The notes: generated by a model from the letters alone, not told the origin. Counted from the first letter of the stretch, positions 1 to 6,305 are shown. The stretch is 14,327 nucleotides of DNA from an uncultured bacterium (GCA_947169755.1 CAMVQX010000027.1:1-14327); one strand, 5' to 3'. Numbers and translations: made by a program.

Positions 1-1103
1 GCAGAAGGCTCTGAAACTTCTATGCCTCCGGTTACATTAACGTAAACATCTTGCTTAGACAAATTTAGCCCGACTCTTTTTTCTAAAACAGCCAAGATTT
101 GCAGAACTCTGCTTGTGTCAACGCCATTTGTAACTCGTCTTGGACTCGGATATGGAGTTGTTCCGACAAGCGCTTGAATTTCTACTAAAAGCGGACGTGT
201 TCCTTCATTTGTAACAACGATAGCACTCCCTGGAACTGAAACTTGAGAACGTTCATTCAAAAATAGCTCGTTAGGATTTTTAATTTCTTTTAAACCGTTT
301 GAATGCATTTCAAAAATCCCGACTTCAGAGGTATTTCCGAAACGGTTTTTCATAGACCTAAGCATTCTGTAGGATTTGTATTTATCGCCTTCAAAATAAA
401 TTACAGTATCAACCATGTGTTCAAGAACTTTAGGACCTGCAATATTTCCGTCTTTAGTTACATGTCCTATGACAAGAACCGTAATATTTTTGGATTTTGC
501 TATGTGCATTAAAATATTGCAGCATTCTCTGATTTGGGAGACACTTCCGGCCGAACTTGAAACATTTTGCGAATAAATTGCCTGAATACTGTCTATAACA
601 ACTACATCAGGAAGGATTTCTTCTATTTGCGCCTTTACACTTTCCAATGACGTTTGGGGGTATACGTATAAATTGTCAGAATTTATATCAAGTCTTTGAG
701 CTCTTAATTTTAGTTGGCTTGCGCTTTCTTCTGCTGAAACATAAAGGACTTTTTTACCTGATTTACAAAGCTCTCCGCTTGTTTGTAACAAAATGGTAGA
801 TTTGCCGATTCCGGGATCGCCTGCTACCAAAACAATAGAGCCTTGTACTAAGCCGCCGCCCAATATTCTGTCAAATTCTGAAATGTTAGTTGAAACTCTA
901 ACTTCTTCTCCAATATGGATATCTTTCAAAAGTTCAGGTTTTTCTTTATTTATAAATTCGTCTTGTGGCTTTGAATTTTCAACAGCAAATTGTGTTTCCT
1001 CTGAAATACTTCCCCAAGCCCCGCATTCCGGGCATTTACCCAAATATCCGGCACTTTCATAACCGCATTCCAGGCAAACCCATTTTGATTTTACTTTTGC
1101 CAT
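1..1103 (-). CDS. radA: DNA repair protein RadA (Sms), C-terminus cut by window edge
   Basis: RadA is a cytoplasmic ATPase that helps process recombination intermediates and drives branch migration in RecA-dependent repair. About 367 residues are visible. A four-cysteine zinc finger (C10, C13, C24, C27) opens the protein. The RecA-like core has Walker A GDPGIGKST at 95-103, a Walker B strand ending VVVID at 167-171, and the RadA hallmark KNRFG at 252-256. The beginning of the Lon-like C-terminal domain follows and is lost at position 1; the family is usually about 450 residues. The start is ATG at 1103, supported by GGAAGG about 8 bases upstream, lying inside the end of the preceding gene. 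Only 2 bases separate it from the serpin-like gene, so it is almost certainly the last visible gene of the repressor-led operon. Identification is firm. Confidence 0.97.
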   Translation of the reverse strand, partial: MAKVKSKWVCLECGYESAGYLGKCPECGAWGSISEETQFAVENSKPQDEFINKEKPELLKDIHIGEEVRVSTNISEFDRILGGGLVQGSIVLVAGDPGIGKSTILLQTSGELCKSGKKVLYVSAEESASQLKLRAQRLDINSDNLYVYPQTSLESVKAQIEEILPDVVVIDSIQAIYSQNVSSSAGSVSQIRECCNILMHIAKSKNITVLVIGHVTKDGNIAGPKVLEHMVDTVIYFEGDKYKSYRMLRSMKNRFGNTSEVGIFEMHSNGLKEIKNPNELFLNERSQVSVPGSAIVVTNEGTRPLLVEIQALVGTTPYPSPRRVTNGVDTSRVLQILAVLEKRVGLNLSKQDVYVNVTGGIEVSEPS

Positions 1104-1105
1104 GT

Positions 1106-2173
1106 TTATTTCCTTCCGGTTTTATTTATCAGTGCAACATCATTTACACGAATAGCAAAATAAGGTTTAGATTTTTCTTTTTCTTGCAAGAAGAGAACGA
1201 ATGTATCATTAAGATAAAAATATCTTGGTTTAGGTGCAAAACCCGGACCTACAGATGTTAATTTTGTTGCAATTATAGCTTCTGATTTTAATTTTACGCC
1301 TTCGTTATTCATTTTAAAATCAATTGTTTCTAAAGCTTTTGCTATTTCCAAATCTGTGCCTAAAATATGTCTGTTACATACTTCATCAAACGATTTTGTC
1401 TGGTAAAGGTTTATATCGGGGACTTTAAATTTATCAATTTTATCAAAGTGTTTTTTGCCTGTGTACAATTTTGATTTCAAGTTCATATCAAAATACAATT
1501 TGTCGAAAGTCTTGTCATCATTTGTTCGATATAAGTATACTATGTCATCTGATTTTGTGTACAGCTTAACCGCAAAGTCGTCTATAGAATTGTAGAATAA
1601 AACTCCAATGTTTTTATATAATTTTGGTGAACTATCACCATTTATTCCGAAATAATCGACTTTTTGTTCATTTTTTCCGAATTGTTCAGGTTTTAATTTA
1701 TCGAATGCTTCCAAAAATTTAAAATCTTTTTTCAGCATTGCATATACTACGAATTTTCCTTTTGCGGGGGACCAATCAATTGAATCAAGGATATCGCTTT
1801 TTTCATTAAATTTTTGTTTAATAGCTTTTTCAATTTCTGATTTCATTGAGGGTGAAGCTTTTCCGACAGTTTTATAATAAGAATTTTCGTTTAAATATTC
1901 AGCTTTAAAATCCTGTTTATTTAAGCCTTTTACAGTATCAGGTGTTGTTCCTGCGAATTTTACAGGTCCTTTGACGATTACGTCCATAAAGTCATTCCAA
2001 ACCAGTTGGAATGTTCCAACCCAAATTCTGTTTTCGCTATTAGATGGTGATGTCATCAACGGTAAAACTTCAATGTTAGCATTTTCTGATATTGCATTAG
2101 CTTTTTTAAACCAAGGAAATGTAAAACCGCTTGCAAGTATGCATAATGCCAACAATAAAATTATCTTCTTCAT
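1106..2173 (-). CDS. Secreted serpin-like protein of uncertain function
   Basis: A 355-residue protein with a Sec signal peptide; the likely cut follows ANA at residue 27. I see no enzyme motif. The C-terminal part resembles the serpin fold. A hinge-like NEG (290-292) is followed by a loop. The segment from F319 (FYLNDTFVLFL) then matches the serpin FxxxxPFxFxI signature, and P337-Y-F-A-I-R-V aligns with the closing PLFxGRV strand. The FVVYAMLKKDFKFLEAF stretch fits the serpin strand with the pattern NAIYFKGxWxxxF. The hinge lacks the small residues that inhibitory serpins need (here VKLKSEAII), so protease inhibition is doubtful. The start is ATG at 2173 with a strong AAGGAGGA ribosome site. 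It lies between the 120-residue gene (5-base gap) and radA (2-base gap), so the set is one transcription unit. The serpin assignment is my reading by eye; the signal peptide is clear. Confidence 0.8.
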   Translation of the reverse strand: MKKIILLLALCILASGFTFPWFKKANAISENANIEVLPLMTSPSNSENRIWVGTFQLVWNDFMDVIVKGPVKFAGTTPDTVKGLNKQDFKAEYLNENSYYKTVGKASPSMKSEIEKAIKQKFNEKSDILDSIDWSPAKGKFVVYAMLKKDFKFLEAFDKLKPEQFGKNEQKVDYFGINGDSSPKLYKNIGVLFYNSIDDFAVKLYTKSDDIVYLYRTNDDKTFDKLYFDMNLKSKLYTGKKHFDKIDKFKVPDINLYQTKSFDEVCNRHILGTDLEIAKALETIDFKMNNEGVKLKSEAIIATKLTSVGPGFAPKPRYFYLNDTFVLFLQEKEKSKPYFAIRVNDVALINKTGRK

Positions 2174-2178
2174 TATTA

Positions 2179-2541
2179 TTATTTCCTCCTTATATTCAAA
2201 AACCTGAAAAAACTGTGCAAAAATCCTTTAGCATTCTCTTCATGTAAAATGTTAGCACATTCATAGTATTTTTCATAATTTTTTATGATATTTTCAGGTA
2301 AATCTTCCCCTTTTTCAAGTGTCTGTGATATATACTCTAAATAATCGTCCTGTTCTTCTCTATATACTTCGTCTTGCAACCTTAAATCTTCGTCAGCTTC
2401 ATAATGAACAAGAGCATGGTAAGCCGCTTGAATACTTTTATCTTCAGTATCACGCGGAAATTGTAATATAGCTTCCCTCACACACAATCGAGAAATTAAT
2501 ACTTGTCTTATAAGGTTTGCAACTAACTCTCTGTCATTCAT
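2179..2541 (-). CDS. Conserved-looking 120-residue cytoplasmic protein, function unknown
   Basis: I do not recognise this family. The protein is acidic and probably mostly helical, with no signal peptide or membrane segment. The middle (HYEADEDLRLQDEVYREEQDDYLEYI) is very rich in Glu, Asp and Tyr. The C-terminus turns basic and aromatic (FFRFLNIRRK). Its ATG overlaps the stop of the BlaI-like repressor gene as ATGA, and no good ribosome site precedes it, which points to translational coupling. Such coupling suggests that it acts with the repressor, for example as a partner or modulator, but nothing in the sequence proves this. The reading frame is well supported by its fit within the operon. 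Confidence 0.85.
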   Translation of the reverse strand: MNDRELVANLIRQVLISRLCVREAILQFPRDTEDKSIQAAYHALVHYEADEDLRLQDEVYREEQDDYLEYISQTLEKGEDLPENIIKNYEKYYECANILHEENAKGFLHSFFRFLNIRRK

Positions 2542-2885
2542 ACTAACAAATCTTGAGTATTTTTCTCAATAAATCTAATCATTTCAGAATAGCTGCCGTC
2601 AAAGAAATTAGCGGATAATTTTTTAATAGCATCAAGAGCCATTTCTTCTTTGCTCATTGCAGCTTTATAAAAGAATTTTTTGCCGGATTTATAACGAACA
2701 AGAATTGATTTAACTGTCAATCTGTCCATAACTGTTTTGATTGTTGTGTATGCGCGCCCTACACCGGTTTTGTTCATATCATCAACAACATCTTGAATTG
2801 AAATATCCTTATCTTCGTTTTCAGAAGCGAGTTTCCAAAATGAATTTAAAATATCAATTTCTAAACTACCACGTACCATAAACAC
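2538..2885 (-). CDS. BlaI/MecI/CopY-family transcriptional repressor
   Basis: A 115-residue (or 113-residue) protein with the penicillinase-repressor winged helix at about 8-80, followed by a short C-terminal dimerisation helix region. The family pattern is visible as ILNSFWKLASEN, then IQDVVDDM, then the recognition helix and wing RAYTTIKTVMDRLTVKSILVRYKSGKKFFY cut here into its parts AYTTIKTVMDRL and GKKFFYKA. Family members are about 120-130 residues and bind TACA/TGTA dyads as dimers. They repress their own operon until cleaved by a BlaR1/MecR1 protease or released by another cue. No such sensor is encoded here. The start may be GTG at 2885 or ATG at 2879; GGA lies 4 or 10 bases upstream respectively, so the choice is open. 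It leads the operon with the 120-residue gene, the serpin-like gene and radA. Confidence 0.9.
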   Translation of the reverse strand: MFMVRGSLEIDILNSFWKLASENEDKDISIQDVVDDMNKTGVGRAYTTIKTVMDRLTVKSILVRYKSGKKFFYKAAMSKEEMALDAIKKLSANFFDGSYSEMIRFIEKNTQDLLV

Positions 2886-2909
2886 TTTTTCCTTTATTTA
2901 TAACTTACT

Positions 2910-2973
2910 AACATTGTAACATATAACTTTTCTATTACAATATGTAACTCAATAAAATGTTACAATTATTGTA
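2910..2973 (-). promoter_or_regulatory. Candidate BlaI-type operator (three boxes) with overlapping promoter
   Basis: Three related dyads lie before the repressor gene: AACATTGTAA (2910-2919), TTACA-ATA-TGTAA (2935-2947) and TACAAT-T-ATTGTA (2961-2973). Their centres are about 26 bases apart. They share the TTACA/TGTAA core known for BlaI/MecI operators. On the minus strand a possible promoter TTGTAA (2960-2965), 17 bases, TATTGT (2937-2942) would have its -35 within box 3 and its -10 within box 2, the layout expected for autorepression. The -10 is weak. Box 3 overlaps the stop codon of the upstream 382-residue gene. Confidence 0.5.
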
Positions 2974-4114
2974 TATCTAACAAATCTTCTTCTTTTGTAT
3001 AATTTGTTTTTTTCTTTCTTAATTTTTCATTTTTCTTTTTTGTTCTGTCTGAAACTTTTCTATATGCATTGTCAATTGAAATCTTAGTTAATGCTGTGCC
3101 TTTTCTTCTGTCATAAAATGTCAGCCAAAAACTTCTGTTAATGTTGTCTACAGAAAATGAAACTCGTCCTGCGAATCTGTCTCCGGGTCTGATTTGTCTG
3201 AACATAAGTTTTGTATCTCCGAAAATAGAAGGTCTGAATACGGAGTTGTAGTCATTTACCAAAGCCATATCAAATCCTGAAAATGTCTTATCCGACATGT
3301 TTGAAATCATAACTGTTAAGGTTATTGTATTAGCTTCTCCAAAAGGGTCTTTTTCATGTTTTATGTCGCTGATGCTTATATCGAGTCCGGGATAAAACAT
3401 TTCATGCTGCATAAGGGCTTCTTCTTTGTATACCGGCAGAGGAACTGTTGTGTTAATTTTTACTCTGATTAAATCACCGGGAGCAATTAATACATCAGAA
3501 CCTTTACGCATTAATGCCATTCCCAGTCCGATAGCTCCGCCAACAGCAGCCCCGCCTGCAAGAGTATATCCTTGTGAAGCAATGGCAGCTTCAAGCCCCA
3601 GCCAATTTAAGGCTAAAAACCCGCCTATAGCTCCACCCGCTACAGTGTATCCAAGATCCTGAGCTACAATTTTTGAAGTTTCTGCAACCGGATGCAGTTT
3701 GGTAGACATCTTACCTTCAATTGGGATTTCTCTTCCGTCAGGAGTTATCAAGTAGTCAAAGTCTAATTCAAGCCAAGCTTGTCTGCCAAGTTTTTTTGCA
3801 TCGCCTGTCTGTGTAATTTTGCCGTGAGCTATTGTGCCTTTGGGTATAATTACGCCCTTATCCCCTTTAACTTCATCTGTAACTTCCGCAAAAAATTCGT
3901 CGCCTTCAATATTTATATTGCTGTCCAATACTTGAGAAACAGTCATGTTTATAATATCTTTTCTTTCGAGATTTTCAACTCGACCTGTAAATAATTCTTG
4001 CTGTATAGATTTTTCTAAAGTACCATTTTTTTCTGCGTGTCCTTGTAACACGTCAGCAAAACACCCTGTAGATAAAAAATTTAATATTAGAAATGTCGCA
4101 ATGAATTTTTTCAT
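2966..4114 (-). CDS. Secreted envelope protein with duplicated Gly-rich segment, function unknown
   Basis: A 382-residue exported protein. A signal peptide spans 1-20 (cut after CFA); LSTGC does not form a normal lipobox. Residues about 45-150 form a β-rich domain with the phrase GVIIPKGTIAHGKI, a pattern seen in TrbI-like and other envelope proteins that hold an orifice or coat. Two Gly/Ala segments follow, each opening GYT[VL]AGGA (155-169 and 182-201), like glycine-zipper membrane segments. Then come APGDLIRVK and a second β-sandwich-like domain (about 225-345). The last 30 residues are Lys-rich. Transcription should start on the ATG itself from the TTGAAA/TATAAT promoter; no ribosome site is present. 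It diverges from the 103-residue gene and precedes the BlaI operon by 80 bases with no visible terminator, so read-through is possible. Envelope location is supported; the role is unknown. Confidence 0.85.
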   Translation of the reverse strand: MKKFIATFLILNFLSTGCFADVLQGHAEKNGTLEKSIQQELFTGRVENLERKDIINMTVSQVLDSNINIEGDEFFAEVTDEVKGDKGVIIPKGTIAHGKITQTGDAKKLGRQAWLELDFDYLITPDGREIPIEGKMSTKLHPVAETSKIVAQDLGYTVAGGAIGGFLALNWLGLEAAIASQGYTLAGGAAVGGAIGLGMALMRKGSDVLIAPGDLIRVKINTTVPLPVYKEEALMQHEMFYPGLDISISDIKHEKDPFGEANTITLTVMISNMSDKTFSGFDMALVNDYNSVFRPSIFGDTKLMFRQIRPGDRFAGRVSFSVDNINRSFWLTFYDRRKGTALTKISIDNAYRKVSDRTKKKNEKLRKKKTNYTKEEDLLDIQ

Positions 4115-4120
4115 GACAGA

Positions 4121-4149
4121 ATTATACTACATTGCCCAAATAATTTCAA
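4121..4149 (-). promoter_or_regulatory. Promoter of the 382-residue envelope gene, predicted leaderless
   Basis: On the minus strand TTGAAA (4144-4149) is separated by exactly 17 bases from a perfect TATAAT (4121-4126). Only 6 bases lie between the -10 box and the ATG (4112-4114), so initiation should fall on or beside the A of the start codon. No Shine-Dalgarno sequence is present. Confidence 0.8.
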
Positions 4150-4153
4150 AATA

Positions 4154-4182
4154 TTGACAATATGCTAAAAAATTTGTATTAT
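4154..4182 (+). promoter_or_regulatory. Promoter of the 103-residue gene, predicted leaderless
   Basis: A perfect TTGACA (4154-4159), a 17-base spacer and TATTAT (4177-4182) sit just before the ATG at 4189, with 6 bases between. The -35 box is back to back with that of the divergent promoter, 4 bases apart. The ATG at 4162 that would lengthen the protein lies inside the spacer and cannot be transcribed from this promoter. Confidence 0.8.
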
Positions 4183-4188
4183 TTGAGT

Positions 4189-4500
4189 ATGAAAAAACGT
4201 TGGTATGATATAGATCCTACGGTTAGCAGAGCTGTTGCAGCTCTGGAAAAAGCTGAAGAGTACATTCAGGTTCGTTGTGCTGATTATATAATTGACAGAT
4301 TAAAAGATATTGATTTCAATATTGAAATGTCTTTGGATGATCAATATAATTATATTTTGCGTCGCTGGTATGACAAAAATATCAAGGTATCCCATGCAAT
4401 GGAGTACCTTAAAAACTCTCCTGATGATATAAGGAAAGAGCTTGCTTTAGAAATTATTGATTTTATCAAAGAATATACTGACTATGCAAAAGAAAATTAA
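4189..4500 (+). CDS. Small helical cytoplasmic protein, function unknown
   Basis: A 103-residue protein that I do not recognise. It has no signal peptide or membrane segment and looks fully helical, with many charged and aromatic residues (KKRWYDIDP, YIIDRLKDIDF, YNYILRRWYDKNI, EIIDFIKEYTDY). A frame open to an ATG at 4162 exists, but 4189 is preferred. The -35 and -10 boxes of a near-consensus promoter flank or overlap the extra codons, and the predicted transcript begins at 4189. No ribosome site precedes either ATG. Its stop codon overlaps that of the convergent 57-residue gene within TTAA (4497-4500). It shares a divergent regulatory region with the 382-residue envelope gene, so the two may be controlled together. 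Confidence 0.8.
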   Translation: MKKRWYDIDPTVSRAVAALEKAEEYIQVRCADYIIDRLKDIDFNIEMSLDDQYNYILRRWYDKNIKVSHAMEYLKNSPDDIRKELALEIIDFIKEYTDYAKEN

Positions 4501-4670
4501 AGTTCTGCAAGAATTTTTTTAGTCATTTCTCTTGCTGATTTCATAGCTTTGGCATGAACTTTTGTGTGCCAAAAATCATCAGGACAAGTCATATACTTAG
4601 GTCCTTTTGATTGCAGCTTTGAAATAACCTTAGTCATTTCTTCTTCGTTTTCAAAAGTATCAAAACGCAT
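4497..4670 (-). CDS. 57-residue hypothetical protein
   Basis: A short frame beginning MRFDTFENEEEMTKVI and ending AREMTKKILAEL. It is preceded by AGGAG about 7 bases before the ATG at 4670, and by a plausible extended -10 promoter. The protein is charged and helical, with a central PDDFWHTKVHAKAM stretch. It has no signal peptide and matches no family that I know. It converges on the 103-residue gene, and the two stop codons interlock in TTAA. The ribosome site, promoter and good codon use make this a real gene despite its size. Confidence 0.72.
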   Translation of the reverse strand: MRFDTFENEEEMTKVISKLQSKGPKYMTCPDDFWHTKVHAKAMKSAREMTKKILAEL

Positions 4671-4688
4671 ACACTAACTCCTGTTTAT

Positions 4689-4716
4689 ATGATATCACAG
4701 ATATTAAAATTTGCAA
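4689..4716 (-). promoter_or_regulatory. Putative promoter of the 57-residue gene
   Basis: On the minus strand TTGCAA (4711-4716), 16 bases, and TATCAT (4689-4694) preceded by TGA, which makes it an extended -10. The predicted start is about 10-15 bases before the AGGAG ribosome site. Confidence 0.5.
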
Positions 4717-4768
4717 TTACTCTTATAACTATTTACCTTAATATGCTTATATTCATTAGGTTATCGAA

Positions 4769-4797
4769 TTATAAAGTTATGTAACAAAACTTATAAT
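4769..4797 (+). promoter_or_regulatory. Putative promoter of the CHAP-domain gene
   Basis: TTATAA (4769-4774), a 17-base spacer and a perfect TATAAT (4792-4797). The leader would be about 54 bases and ends in GGGGAA about 6 bases before the ATG at 4858. The -35 is weak. A second TA-rich stretch at 4835-4846 is an alternative. Confidence 0.45.
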
Positions 4798-4857
4798 AAA
4801 AAAAATAAATGGCAAATATCTATCAAAAATATACTTTATATATATACGGGGAATATT

Positions 4858-5544
4858 ATGTGGAATTATTTATGGCCAAATTTTAATATGGGATTTAATC
4901 CTTTTATGACATCGATGATGCCGTTTGGATACAATTTATTAGGTTCTCAGCCGATGAATTTATTCTGCAATTTTACCCCGTCAATTTTTAATTTCGCACC
5001 GCAATATAACAATGCATTTGGCTTATTCAGTCAGCCAAGTTTCAATTTTTCATTTAATAAGACACCAGACGAAACTTCAAAACCAAAAGTAAAATCTAAT
5101 GATGGTTTAGGGGCAGTTATACTACGAAATGCAAAAAGTTACATCGGAAAAGTAAATAGTGATGCAGAAGGAAACAGATTATTTTCACCTGGCGGAAGGG
5201 CTCAGGGATGGTGTCAAGATTTTGTGTCGTGCATGTTTAAAAAATCTGATGCAAATGTTCCTGACATATTTAAAAAGACTTCATCTCCAATTGTAGCAAG
5301 AGATGAAGCTATTAAACGCGGTGCATATGTAAGAAATCCAAAAGCAAATGATTTGCATGCGGGCGATATTCTTGTAACTGAAGGGAAAGGCCCAAGCGGT
5401 CTGCATGTCGGAATTGTTGACAAAGTTGAAAACGGTAAAATTTATACAGTCAGCGGTAATAGCGGAAATTCAGTAAGAGAAAGCAGTTACGCTTTAAATT
5501 CAAGTAAGGTGTACGGTGTTATACAAACTGATAAATTAGCTTAA
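4858..5544 (+). CDS. CHAP-domain (NlpC/P60-like) amidase with Phe/Asn-rich N-terminus
   Basis: A 228-residue protein. Residues about 85-225 form a CHAP cysteine peptidase/amidase domain, a family that cuts peptidoglycan peptides. The nucleophile is C119 in GWCQDFVSC, the histidine is H183 in GLHVGIVDKV, and the third polar residue is probably N201 in TVSGNSGN. HAGDILV before the histidine is typical. The first 67 residues are a low-complexity stretch with about 13 Phe and 12 Asn plus Met and Pro. This is no Sec signal peptide, so the export route is unclear. GGGGAA serves as ribosome site for the ATG. It stands alone, between the 57-residue gene (divergent) and a small secreted protein (same strand, own promoter). 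No holin or phage gene is near, so I favour a cell-wall or inter-bacterial role over phage lysis. Confidence 0.85.
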   Translation: MWNYLWPNFNMGFNPFMTSMMPFGYNLLGSQPMNLFCNFTPSIFNFAPQYNNAFGLFSQPSFNFSFNKTPDETSKPKVKSNDGLGAVILRNAKSYIGKVNSDAEGNRLFSPGGRAQGWCQDFVSCMFKKSDANVPDIFKKTSSPIVARDEAIKRGAYVRNPKANDLHAGDILVTEGKGPSGLHVGIVDKVENGKIYTVSGNSGNSVRESSYALNSSKVYGVIQTDKLA

Positions 5545-5585
5545 TACATATAAAATTTTTATTAACTCTTCCAAAATTTTTATGC

Positions 5586-5594
5586 TAATATAAT
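5586..5594 (+). promoter_or_regulatory. Putative -10 region of the small secreted protein gene
   Basis: TAATATAAT contains a perfect TATAAT (5589-5594), and TGC before TAATAT also offers an extended -10. No good -35 is seen. Two copies of AAAATTTTTAT (5552-5562 and 5573-5583) lie upstream exactly 21 bases apart and may act as phased A-tracts. Confidence 0.45.
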
Positions 5595-5612
5595 CTTTGA
5601 AAAGGAGGGAAT

Positions 5613-5897
5613 ATGAAAAAAGCTTTATCTTTATTATTTGTATTTGCGTTGTTATTAATGAGTACTCCTGCTTTTGCCGGAACTCATGGTACTAACGGAA
5701 AAGTTTCTGCGAGATCTATTGGCGCAGGTGCTTTATCTCTTTTAATTTGGCCCGGTATCGGACAAGCCGTGAATGATCAAAGTTATGAAAAAAATGTTAC
5801 TCACGCAGTACTTGGCTTGACAGGTATTTTTAGAATTTGGTCTTGTTATGATGCAGTTGTCGACAGACAAGGCGGAGTTTGGAAAAACAGAATATAA
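5613..5897 (+). CDS. Small secreted protein, function unknown
   Basis: A 94-residue protein with a textbook Sec signal peptide (KK, a hydrophobic core to residue 17, cut after AFA at 22). The mature part is about 72 residues. It includes a second hydrophobic stretch (SIGAGALSLLIWPGIGQAV, about 34-52), so it may attach to the membrane, followed by a YDAVVDRQGG tail. I know no family for it. The start is firm: AAGGAGG lies 6 bases before the ATG. It ends at a strong terminator, so it is transcribed alone. Confidence 0.85.
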   Translation: MKKALSLLFVFALLLMSTPAFAGTHGTNGKVSARSIGAGALSLLIWPGIGQAVNDQSYEKNVTHAVLGLTGIFRIWSCYDAVVDRQGGVWKNRI

Positions 5898-5926
5898 AAA
5901 AAAAACGGGCTGATGCCCGTTTTTTT
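5896..5926. terminator. Bidirectional intrinsic terminator
   Basis: ACGGGC-TGAT-GCCCGT (5905-5920) is a perfect GC-rich 6-base stem, extended by an A-run on the left and a T-run on the right. It ends transcription from both the small secreted gene (plus) and the β-galactosidase operon (minus). The stop codon of the minus gene at 5925-5927 lies in the T-run. Confidence 0.93.
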
Positions 5927-6293
5927 ATATGGTATCTTCAACCGAAAGAAGAACTTTTCCGGCTTCTGGATTCATTGCCTCTATTTCTATTTTATTTTTG
6001 CCTTCAACTAAACAGTTTTCGTGCCCTTTTAAAACGAGCAAACCCTCTTGACCCAATCTAAATGATATCGGGTTATCGTCAGAAAGGTTGGTTGCATATA
6101 TTTCTTGTCCGTTAGTCAAAAATTTTACTTCATCAGGTTTAAAAAGGGTATCATTAATCTTTACGTAGTTAAATCCGCTGATAAAACCCGGTCCTAAAAC
6201 ATTTTTTAATTTTAGGCAAACACATCCATCTTCGGCTTTTAAAGAGCCTTTTTGATAAATTCTTTTAATCAAAAAATCGGGAACAATAACCAT
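5925..6293 (-). CDS. 122-residue β-rich protein downstream of β-galactosidase, function unknown
   Basis: A short cytoplasmic protein (no signal peptide, no membrane segment) whose alternating polar and hydrophobic residues and many Gly/Asn turns suggest an all-β fold. It opens MVIVPDFLIKRIYQKGSLK and ends in KNKIEIEAMNPEAGKVLLSV, like the closing strands of β-sandwich modules. It is too short for a catalytic domain and shows no active-site motif. The ATG at 6293 has GAGGT about 7 bases upstream. It follows the GH35 gene by 12 bases and so is co-transcribed, ending in the shared terminator. An accessory carbohydrate-binding or subunit role for the enzyme is possible but rests on position only. 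Confidence 0.85.
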   Translation of the reverse strand: MVIVPDFLIKRIYQKGSLKAEDGCVCLKLKNVLGPGFISGFNYVKINDTLFKPDEVKFLTNGQEIYATNLSDDNPISFRLGQEGLLVLKGHENCLVEGKNKIEIEAMNPEAGKVLLSVEDTI

Positions 6294-6305
6294 TATGATA
6301 CCTCG

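Noticed and set aside
303..1261. Plus-strand frames across radA and the end of the serpin-like gene
   Set aside because: Antisense to clearly coding sequence with recognisable RadA motifs; no upstream signals.
4046..4114. Possible lipoprotein signal (LSTGC) on the 382-residue protein
   Set aside because: The -3 position is Ser rather than Leu and a normal signal peptidase I site (CFA) follows directly, so a plain secreted form is more likely.
4162..4188. Upstream ATG that would add nine residues to the 103-residue protein
   Set aside because: It lies between the -35 and -10 boxes of the only good promoter and has no ribosome site.
4739..4800. Imperfect inverted repeat around TTATAAAGTT and AACTTATAA before the CHAP gene
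   Set aside because: AT-only, imperfect and overlapping the promoter; no terminator-like T-run and no better than chance in such sequence.
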